Of a DNA stretch of 9,093 nucleotides, positions 1 to 5,027 are shown in pieces. The notes below the pieces were generated by a model. The model was not told where the DNA came from. It did not search any database and worked only from the letters and a program-made list of their open reading frames with translations. The position numbers and the translations under genes are program-made. How positions within the stretch are numbered: position 1 is the first letter of the stretch; every line of letters starts with the position of its first letter. Location: positions 1 through 9,093 of the forward strand of contig DAIDJT010000097.1 of NCBI GenBank assembly GCA_027451265.1. The letters are read 5' to 3'. This DNA is from Bacteroidales bacterium (GTDB lineage: Bacteria; Bacteroidota; Bacteroidia; Bacteroidales; VadinHA17).

Positions 1-628
1 CATCTGTCATGGCCAGGTCAGCCAGCGGGCTGGTTGGCTGGTTGTCATCATTGGAAAGGTTCTCTGTAGTGATGGGCACCCCGTCTACGACATACAGAGG
101 CTGGTTGTTCGCAGAAACGGATGATGACCCGCGTATCCTCATTTTAACCGTTTCTCCAAGCTTGCCGCTGGCCTGCTCGATAAAGACCCCCGAGGTTTTA
201 CCCTGGATGGCTGATTCAAAGCTGGCCACAGGCATCTCGGCAATGCCCTTTGTTTCAACTTTTGTGATGGAACCGGTAAGTTCTCTCTTGATGGCAGAAC
301 CGTAACCGACAACAACCACCTCGTCAAGGCCGACGTCGTCAAATTCAAGCTCTGCATCAATTACATTTCCGGCTCCTACTGTAAATTCACGGGATTTCAT
401 TCCCACGAACCTGAAGATCAGGATGTTTCCTGGCTCTGCCTGGATGGAGTATTTCCCATCCGTGTCGGTAGCTGTGCCAACCGTAGTTCCCCTGACAAGG
501 ACAGTCGCACCGATAACGGGCTGCCCGTCACTCTTGTCCCTGACCACACCTGTAACAGTTTTCTGCTGTCCGATTGCTGAAAACAAAATTGTACAGTAGA
601 TCAGACCTGTTAATAGCAATTTCTCCAT
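1..628 (-). CDS. SusC/RagA-like TonB-dependent outer-membrane receptor, N-terminal part (runs off left edge)
   Basis: Outer-membrane transporter of the SusC/RagA family, which imports glycans, peptides or other large nutrients with TonB energy and usually pairs with a SusD lipoprotein. Only the first 209 residues are in the window. The reading frame is open from ATG at 628 to the edge. Residues 1-20 form a signal peptide (short basic start, hydrophobic LLLTGLIYCTILFSAIG). Residues 24-96 are a CarboxypepD-regulatory-like beta domain (TGVVRDKSDGQPVIGATVLVRGT). The TonB-box-like LDEVVVVGYG lies at 101-110. The plug domain follows, with AIQGKTSGV (140-148), MRIRGSSSV (163-171) and PLYVVDGVPI (177-186). 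All are family hallmarks. There is no STN sensor domain, so it is not the anti-sigma-coupled type. The ATG follows an A-run (ATTAAAAAA), typical of Bacteroidota. It lies 147 bases past rsmD in the same direction. The substrate cannot be told from this part. Confidence 0.93.
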   Translation of the reverse strand, partial: MEKLLLTGLIYCTILFSAIGQQKTVTGVVRDKSDGQPVIGATVLVRGTTVGTATDTDGKYSIQAEPGNILIFRFVGMKSREFTVGAGNVIDAELEFDDVGLDEVVVVGYGSAIKRELTGSITKVETKGIAEMPVASFESAIQGKTSGVFIEQASGKLGETVKMRIRGSSSVSANNQPLYVVDGVPITTENLSNDDNQPTSPLADLAMTD

Positions 629-678
629 TTTTTTAATAGATTAGATTAAAATATTAACTATACTCAGGAAAGACCTCT

Positions 679-701
679 AAAAAGTATAAATGCCGCATTT
701 A
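679..701 (-). terminator. Candidate weak terminator or operator between rsmD and the SusC-like gene
   Basis: A perfect inverted repeat, TAAATGC and GCATTTA around one central base, occupies 687-701. Read on the minus strand it is followed after three bases by a run of five T (683-679). That is the layout of a small intrinsic terminator for the rsmD operon, although the stem is AT-rich and the T-run short. The same bases could instead be a dyad operator for the SusC-like gene, which starts 51 bases further on. The octamer TACTTTTT next to the dyad matches the -7 consensus TAnnTTTG at all but the last base. The sequence alone does not decide between these roles. Confidence 0.35.
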
Positions 702-775
702 GATACGGGAGAGAATTGTGAATGTTATGTTAATGTGGGTTAAATACCTGCAGAAGTGCGGTCGCAGGCAGGCAC

Positions 776-1309
776 TTACATACTAAAGAAAGAAAAGTTT
801 ACGTTTCCGTAACTCCTGTGTTCCGAGAACCGCTCAGTATTCTTAAAGTCCATTGATTTCGGATGTTCAAGAATGAACAGGGTGGAGTCATGGACTGCTC
901 CCGAGGCCATCACCTTTGCGGGAATTTCGCCAAGCCACCTGAGGGCATAAGGGGGGTCGGCAAATATTATATCATACTGCTTATGGCATATTTTCAGCCA
1001 GTCGCGCACATCAAGGCGGTGTACCCGTGCCCGCCCGAGTCCCAGGTCTCTCATCGTTCTGCTGATGAATTCGCAGCTGCGACGGTCTGTTTCGACAATG
1101 TCAATATCTTCGGTTCCCCGTGAGGCGAACTCATAGCTGATGGCTCCTGTTCCTCCGAAAAGATCGAGAAGTGATACCGATTCAAAGTCGTACCGGTTGT
1201 TAAGGATATTCATGAGGCTTTCGCGGGCGAAGTCAGTGGTAGGCCTTGCCCTGAACCCTGACGGGGGCTCAATAAGCCTTCCCTTGAATCTGCCGCCGAT
1301 TATTCGCAC
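776..1309 (-). CDS. rsmD: 16S rRNA (guanine(966)-N2)-methyltransferase RsmD
   Basis: SAM-dependent methyltransferase that modifies guanine 966 (E. coli numbering) of 16S rRNA during 30S assembly in the cytoplasm. The 177 residues match the usual RsmD length. Visible hallmarks, in order: the RsmD start MRIIGGRFKGR (1-11), RPTTDFARESLMNIL (22-36), the SAM-binding glycine loop LDLFGGTGA (48-56), the acidic residue E73 in IVETD at the end of the next strand, the catalytic DPPY (118-121) preceded by IIFA, and the late EHP (148-150). The start codon is GTG at 1309, placed inside the last codons of the DUF3822 gene, giving a 10-base overlap in another frame. No ATG fits the conserved N-terminus, and MRIIGG is the known family start, so GTG is well supported. 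It is the last gene of a three-gene operon, and the pairing with DUF3822 is familiar in Bacteroidota. Confidence 0.95.
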   Translation of the reverse strand: MRIIGGRFKGRLIEPPSGFRARPTTDFARESLMNILNNRYDFESVSLLDLFGGTGAISYEFASRGTEDIDIVETDRRSCEFISRTMRDLGLGRARVHRLDVRDWLKICHKQYDIIFADPPYALRWLGEIPAKVMASGAVHDSTLFILEHPKSMDFKNTERFSEHRSYGNVNFSFFSM

Positions 1310-2157
1310 GAGGCAGCAGTAAAAAGGTTAAGCCAGCGATGCAGGTGAATCTCGTTCATGACATAACTGAAGCTCTGCCTGATGGCAGGTGAGGCGAACC
1401 TAATTCCTGATGAAAAGTTCAGCAGGGAGATGTGCGTTTCGCTGTAGGGCTCTACCATGCCGCTGACGTGAATTGTCTCCTCGTGCCGGATGCCTTTCCT
1501 GTCAAGAACGCTGAAAAGGAAATAGGCGCCGTCAAGAGGTGATGATATTGCAAAGCTGTTGCAGAAGGTGAGATTTCGCTTTTCTGCTATCAGTACAGTG
1601 ACGAAGCTCTTTTCATAGTGGATATGAATGTAGCACTCGTCCGAATTCCGGCATGCCGAAGAAACATGCCCAAGGAGGGGTTTTGTCTGGTGCCATGGCG
1701 TCACGCTGCTCCAGCGCTTCGATATTATTTTAGTTACATCTTTACCGGGGGAGAAGAGTATCACCGCATCAGGAAAAGTGACAGTGTTGGATAAGATTTC
1801 TTCACCGGCATCGGAGCCGAAGCTGAACCTGTAGTAATCTTCCCGCAGTCCAGGTTCATAGACCGGTGCCGGGATCATTGCAGAATTGGGTGAGGGGGTC
1901 AGGATCCGGATTTTCCGGTAGCGTCTTCTTAAGAAATCATCAGAGTCAATAATCTCCTCAAATGTACGGGGTGCACTTCCCGAAGGATCTTCCAGGGGAT
2001 AATGCCTGAGCATTACATACTTTCCCCGAAGCAGGTCGAGCACGGCAAGAGATACACCCTCTTCAGAAAGCTCCAGTGTAAGATCGTAATTGTCGGTCGC
2101 GTTTATGTCGAGGGACTCGTCAATGAGCTCCAGGGGATATATCTGCGACGTGGTCAT
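1300..2157 (-). CDS. DUF3822 family protein
   Basis: A 285-residue protein of the DUF3822 family, found essentially in Bacteroidota and often beside rsmD. Its function is unknown. From memory, solved members have an actin/hexokinase-like (ASKHA) fold related to pilus-type ATPases, but I cannot confirm ATP binding here. Features that support the call are LTLELSEEGVSLAVLD near residues 26-41, a first-strand pattern of such folds, and the C-terminal half with YIHIHYEKSFVTVLIAEKRNL (176-196), FCNSFAISSPLDGAYFLFSVLD (198-219) and IHVSGMVEPYS (229-239). No signal peptide or membrane segment is seen, so it is probably cytoplasmic. I chose the ATG at 2157 rather than the in-frame TTG one codon earlier, because this ATG overlaps the upstream stop as TGATG, a common coupling arrangement. 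Its own stop overlaps the rsmD start by 10 bases. DUF3822 assignment is by recall of family sequence patterns. Confidence 0.83.
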   Translation of the reverse strand: MTTSQIYPLELIDESLDINATDNYDLTLELSEEGVSLAVLDLLRGKYVMLRHYPLEDPSGSAPRTFEEIIDSDDFLRRRYRKIRILTPSPNSAMIPAPVYEPGLREDYYRFSFGSDAGEEILSNTVTFPDAVILFSPGKDVTKIISKRWSSVTPWHQTKPLLGHVSSACRNSDECYIHIHYEKSFVTVLIAEKRNLTFCNSFAISSPLDGAYFLFSVLDRKGIRHEETIHVSGMVEPYSETHISLLNFSSGIRFASPAIRQSFSYVMNEIHLHRWLNLFTAASCE

Positions 2158-2792
2158 CAATCCTCCCAGTTCCCGGCATTGTTATTGGGCACCTTGACAT
2201 CACCCACCTTCATGCCCGGGAATCCCGTGATCTTGGTTCTCTGATCGTTATAATTGACAACAAGCTGCCTGTCAAGATCACCGAGGAACACATCATTCAG
2301 AACATAAGCCTCAAACACGTTGACGAGCACCATTGAGGTGGTCATGACCCTGCCGGCTGACATCTTGAATTCAGTGTTTTCCATTCCGGGGACAAACCTG
2401 AGCTGGTCAATCGGATAGCCTTTATCAAATATTGAATCACGAACCGGAATGTAGCTGGTGTCACGGCTTATGAGCCCTTTTTTGACGGCTTCTTTTTCTG
2501 TGTTAATGCCAGAGGCAATCATCTCATCAGTCAGTGCACCCTTCTTGAAAACCAGTGGCAGGGAGTCAGTCTTAAGGAAAGTGATGAGGGTGTCAAAGCT
2601 CCCGGTGTAGTATCCCTTGACGGATTTGAATGCTTCCTGGGCAGTTCTGATATCAATAAGTCTCTCTTTAATTGCAGTCTCCCTTGCGGCTTTCTCCTTG
2701 TTGAAACGTATAGGCTTCATAATGCTTTCAAGAAGAAACCAGGCCAGCACAATAATGATAATTGTAAATACGATGTTGAGAGCCGTTTTCAT
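2157..2792 (-). CDS. Membrane-anchored protein of unknown function, first gene of the DUF3822-rsmD operon
   Basis: I do not recognise a named family. The 211-residue product has a hydrophobic helix at about residues 5-21 (LNIVFTIIIIVLAWFLL), then a charged, probably helical stretch at 28-60 rich in Lys, Glu and Arg (KEKAARETAIKERLIDIRTA), then a mixed domain to the end with an Asn-rich tail (VPNNNAGNWED). The TM helix followed by a long helix carrying IRTAQEAF and then KGYYTGSFDTLI resembles the layout of pilin-like or pseudopilin proteins. However, no G-F-x-x-x-E prepilin cleavage site is present. Most of the protein is probably periplasmic, though topology is not certain. I chose ATG 2792: an in-frame extension up to 2927 would run through the promoter region into the divergent helicase gene. 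Its stop overlaps the DUF3822 start as TGATG, so the two are likely made together and may act together. Confidence 0.75.
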   Translation of the reverse strand: MKTALNIVFTIIIIVLAWFLLESIMKPIRFNKEKAARETAIKERLIDIRTAQEAFKSVKGYYTGSFDTLITFLKTDSLPLVFKKGALTDEMIASGINTEKEAVKKGLISRDTSYIPVRDSIFDKGYPIDQLRFVPGMENTEFKMSAGRVMTTSMVLVNVFEAYVLNDVFLGDLDRQLVVNYNDQRTKITGFPGMKVGDVKVPNNNAGNWED

Positions 2793-2825
2793 GACATTAA
2801 TGATCGATTGTTGAATAACTTTGTG

Positions 2826-2833
2826 CAAATTTA
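2826..2833 (-). promoter_or_regulatory. Candidate -7 promoter element (TAAATTTG) for the membrane protein-DUF3822-rsmD operon
   Basis: On the minus strand TAAATTTG is an exact match to the Bacteroidota -7 consensus TAnnTTTG. It lies 33 bases before the ATG at 2792, leaving a short leader of about 25 bases. It sits in the 79-base gap between divergent genes, downstream of a T-rich stretch. I found no convincing TTG-type -33 element at the usual distance, so this rests on the -7 box and its position. Confidence 0.4.
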
Positions 2834-2871
2834 TAAAAAAAGCAGACTGATATCCGGTTTGCAGAAATAAA

Positions 2872-4308
2872 ATGAGGCAGGAGAATATCCATAATCTGCT
2901 CACCAAAAACCTGGGGTACCTTCCCACGCAGGATCAGTCTGACTGCATGCGCCTGCTGGCGAAATTCGTTGCTGAAAACACGAACGATGTGATCTTCCTT
3001 ATGACCGGATACGCCGGGACGGGAAAGACGAGCGTCATTGCTTCCCTGGTTGCGACGCTTACCACGCTGCGTCAGAAATCTGTTCTGCTTGCCCCTACCG
3101 GGAGGGCGGCGAAGGTGCTCAGGTCTTACACCGGCATGGAGGCATATACGGTCCACCGGAAGATATACAGGCAGAAGTCGGCTACCGACGGTGTCGGGAA
3201 GTTTGTCCTTGACCGCAATCTGCATAAGGAAACCTTCTTCATAGTTGACGAGGCTTCGATGATACCGGACGAGTCGTCTGAGGGATCAATGTTCGGGAGT
3301 GGCAGGCTTCTCGAAGATCTGCTTGAGTATGTGTACACGGGAACTGACTGCAAGCTGATACTTGTTGGTGATGTGGCTCAGTTGCCGCCGGTAGGGTCAG
3401 TGGTCAGTCCGGCCCTTGACGAGAATGTGTTGCGGGCAACTGGTTTTGCCCTGGAAATGTTTGAGCTCCGCCAGGTTATAAGGCAGAGCGAAGGATCGGG
3501 GATACTGATGAATGCCACAGCCGTGAGACAGCAGGTAAGTGACGGCGACCTGTCAGTGCCGGAGCTGACGCTGAAGGGGTACAGTGACATCATGCGCCTG
3601 GGAGGCGCAGAACTCATTGACACCCTTACCGAGGCCTATGACAGATGCGGTACTGACGGTGCCATAGTGGTGGTGAACTCCAATAACCTGGCCAACAGGT
3701 ATAACCAGGGCATCCGCAACAGGGTCTTCTTCCGTGAGGAGGAGATAAGTACGGGAGATATTATCATGGTCGTTAAAAATAATTATTACTGGCTCAGGGA
3801 AGAAGAAGGCGCCTCATTCATTGCCAACGGCGATATTGCGGAGGTGCGCAGGATAAGGCATTTTGAGGAGATGCACGGAATGAGGTTCGCGGATATGACC
3901 CTGTATTTCCGTGATACTGAGCTGGAGCTGGATGCCAAGGTTATGATTGACACCCTGATGATGAGCACCCCGTCACTGTCACCGGAAAAATCGCGTGAGC
4001 TCTATTTCGCTGTTCTGGCTGATCATCCGGGAATAAAATCAAAAAGGAAACAGTATGAGGCGGTGAGGGATGACCCGTACTACAACGCACTCCAGATAAA
4101 GTTTGCCTACGCGGTGACATGTCACAAGTCACAGGGAGGACAGTGGGAGAGGGTTTTCATTGACCAGGGGATGTTCAACCGGCAGGAGCCGACAATTGAT
4201 TACCTGAGATGGTTTTACACTGCACTCACCAGAGCCACGGATAAAGTATACCTGGTGAATTTTCCGGACAGTTATTTCAGGCAGGCTGTTGGCAGTACCA
4301 GCCCGTAG
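2872..4308 (+). CDS. RecD/Dda-like superfamily 1 DNA helicase (stand-alone)
   Basis: ATP-dependent helicase of the SF1B (RecD/Dda, COG0507) group, expected to unwind DNA 5' to 3' in repair or replication-fork processing. All core motifs are visible in the 478 residues: Q-motif-like PTQDQ (18-22), Walker A GYAGTGKTS (46-54), motif Ia LLAPTGRAAKVL (72-83), Walker B FIVDEASM (123-130), motif III GDVAQLPPVGS (166-176), LRQVIRQ (199-205), the UvrD_C_2-type motif YAVTCHKSQGGQW (413-425) and motif VI FYTALTRA (448-455). It is much shorter than RecD or RecD2 and lacks their N-terminal domains. No recB or recC lies nearby, so it is a Dda-like single-subunit enzyme. The start at 2872 keeps the Q-motif-like segment near the N-terminus. 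The gene stands alone on the plus strand, diverging from the membrane-protein operon. Its last codons (after about residue 470) overlap direct repeats and may be poorly conserved. Confidence 0.92.
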   Translation: MRQENIHNLLTKNLGYLPTQDQSDCMRLLAKFVAENTNDVIFLMTGYAGTGKTSVIASLVATLTTLRQKSVLLAPTGRAAKVLRSYTGMEAYTVHRKIYRQKSATDGVGKFVLDRNLHKETFFIVDEASMIPDESSEGSMFGSGRLLEDLLEYVYTGTDCKLILVGDVAQLPPVGSVVSPALDENVLRATGFALEMFELRQVIRQSEGSGILMNATAVRQQVSDGDLSVPELTLKGYSDIMRLGGAELIDTLTEAYDRCGTDGAIVVVNSNNLANRYNQGIRNRVFFREEEISTGDIIMVVKNNYYWLREEEGASFIANGDIAEVRRIRHFEEMHGMRFADMTLYFRDTELELDAKVMIDTLMMSTPSLSPEKSRELYFAVLADHPGIKSKRKQYEAVRDDPYYNALQIKFAYAVTCHKSQGGQWERVFIDQGMFNRQEPTIDYLRWFYTALTRATDKVYLVNFPDSYFRQAVGSTSP

Positions 4309-4408
4309 TACCAGTCTGCGGCCGGCAGCAGAGGCCGGCAGCCGATGTTACAGGCCTGCGGCCGGCTGTATAGGCAGGAAGCCGGCAGTGTGATGTTCGC
4401 CGCAGGCG
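4294..4408. repeat. GC-rich interspersed repeat cluster (GCCGGCAG units) after the helicase gene
   Basis: The gap between helicase and yjbQ is unlike its surroundings. GCCGGCAG occurs at 4321-4328, 4334-4341 and 4381-4388, and the variant GCCGGCTG at 4361-4368. A longer unit CTGCGGCCGGC(A/T)G appears at 4316-4328 and 4356-4368, 40 bases apart. GCCGGCT (4361-4367) and AGCCGGC (4380-4386) are complementary and could form a 7-bp hairpin with a 12-base loop. A small CGCC-GCA-GGCG hairpin follows at 4398-4408. At the left end AGTACCAG is repeated at 4294-4301 and 4307-4314, reaching into the last helicase codons. The hairpin may end helicase transcription, although no T-run follows. I see no coding signal here. 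Confidence 0.6.
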
Positions 4409-4454
4409 GTGCTAAATGGATGGAAGGTATAGACTGTTTGCAGAATTCTCTGTG

Positions 4455-4462
4455 TATATTTG
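4455..4462 (+). promoter_or_regulatory. yjbQ: Candidate -7 promoter element (TATATTTG) for yjbQ
   Basis: TATATTTG matches TAnnTTTG exactly and ends 24 bases before the ATG at 4487, giving a short leader. A TTTG at 4437-4440 could be the upstream element, but the 14-base gap is shorter than the roughly 17-23 bases usual in this phylum. The box also argues against the in-frame TTG at 4460 as a start, because that codon lies inside the promoter element. Confidence 0.45.
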
Positions 4463-4486
4463 TATAAGACATTCAATTTTACTGCC

Positions 4487-4903
4487 ATGAAATCATACCG
4501 TAAGGAATTCTGGATTGAGACGCTGCATCGCAGGGATTATGTAAATATTACGCGTCAGGTGGAGAAGTGCCTGGAAGAGAGCGGCATCAAGGAAGGGCTG
4601 CTGCTCGTTAATCCCATGCATATAACAGCCAGCGTTTTTATCAATGACGACGACAGCGGGTTGCATAACGACTTCGAGGAGTGGCTTGAGAAGCTGGCTC
4701 CGGAGAACCCGCACTCACTGTACAGGCACAACAGCTTTGAGGACAATGCCGATGCTCACATGAAACGGCAGCTAATGGGGCGCGAGGTGGTAATTGCAGT
4801 AACAGGCGGGCGCCTTGATTTCGGACCGTGGGAAAAGATATTCTACGGAGAATATGACGGGATGAGGAGGAAACGTGTCCTTGTGAAGATAATCGGAGAA
4901 TAA
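4487..4903 (+). CDS. yjbQ: YjbQ/UPF0047 family protein (putative secondary thiamine-phosphate synthase)
   Basis: Small soluble protein of the YjbQ/UPF0047 family. Some members have weak thiamine-phosphate synthase activity, but the physiological role is unsettled, so the enzyme name should be read with caution. The 138 residues equal the usual family length. Family features present are NPMHITASVFIN (42-53) with the conserved His45, the EDNADAHMKRQLMG block (85-98) containing the conserved Glu, Asp and His that build the active or metal site, GGRLDFGPWEKIFYGEYDG (107-125), and a terminal strand RKRVLVKII (128-136). The ATG at 4487 is preferred over an upstream in-frame TTG because it gives the normal length and leaves the -7 element outside the gene. 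It is a single-gene unit. No other thiamine genes are nearby. It converges on the sugar-mutase gene across a repeat-containing gap. Confidence 0.9.
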   Translation: MKSYRKEFWIETLHRRDYVNITRQVEKCLEESGIKEGLLLVNPMHITASVFINDDDSGLHNDFEEWLEKLAPENPHSLYRHNSFEDNADAHMKRQLMGREVVIAVTGGRLDFGPWEKIFYGEYDGMRRKRVLVKIIGE

Positions 4904-4924
4904 GGCAATAGACAGTAGGCAGTA
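4904..4924. repeat. Left heptad array (GGCAATA-GACAGTA-GGCAGTA), inverted relative to the array at 5000
   Basis: Three 7-base units directly follow the yjbQ stop codon. They are the reverse complement type of the units at 5000-5027. CAGTAGGCA (4913-4921) can pair with TGCCTACTG (5015-5023), so the two arrays could form a long imperfect hairpin in either transcript. Confidence 0.6.
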
Positions 4925-4972
4925 GCGGAGATTTCTGTAATACAGACTGTTAAGACCTGAATCCTGCATAAA

Positions 4973-4984
4973 ACTGCATGCAGT
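4973..4984. repeat. 12-base perfect palindrome ACTGCATGCAGT in the convergent gap
   Basis: ACTGCATGCAGT equals its own reverse complement. It is bracketed by TGCAT (4965-4969) and ATGCA (4985-4989), which extend the symmetry with a three-base bulge on one side. A smaller hairpin CTGTA-A-TACAG lies at 4935-4945. This could be part of a terminator fold or a binding site. No T-run follows it closely on either strand. Confidence 0.5.
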
Positions 4985-4999
4985 ATGCAAAATTCACTG

Positions 5000-5027
5000 T
5001 TGCCTGTTGCCTCTTGCCTACTGCCTG
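5000..5027. repeat. Right heptad array: four tandem YTGCCTN units next to the mutase stop codon
   Basis: Units TTGCCTG, TTGCCTC, TTGCCTA and CTGCCTG run head to tail from 5000 to 5027. The next three bases are the stop codon of the minus-strand mutase gene. Together with the inverted array at 4904-4924 they sit at both ends of a 124-base gap between converging genes, so a role as a bidirectional terminator or transcript-end structure is plausible. That role is inferred from position. Confidence 0.65.

Noticed and set aside
9..360. Two closed reading frames (9-305 plus, 139-360 minus) at the left edge
   Set aside because: Both are shadows of the SusC-like gene, whose frame is open from 628 to the edge and carries clear family motifs.
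747..777. Inverted repeat AAGTGC/GCACTT (754-759, 772-777) over the rsmD stop, and CCTGC/GCAGG (747-751, 764-768)
   Set aside because: The stems are short, overlap each other and have no following T-run, so I do not call a terminator here.
2793..2927. In-frame N-terminal extension of the membrane protein (to 2927)
   Set aside because: It would overlap the divergent helicase gene and run through the TAAATTTG element. The ATG at 2792 places the hydrophobic helix at the N-terminus as expected.
2797..3225. 142-codon minus-strand frame opposite the helicase start
   Set aside because: It covers the antisense of the Walker A region and has a composition typical of a shadow frame. The plus-strand helicase explains this DNA.
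4294..4408. CRISPR array in the GC-rich repeat region
   Set aside because: Units are 8-13 bases with irregular spacing and no constant repeat-spacer layout, and no cas genes are present.
4460..4486. TTG start for yjbQ nine codons upstream
   Set aside because: The codon lies in the TATATTTG promoter element. The ATG at 4487 gives the normal 138-residue family length.
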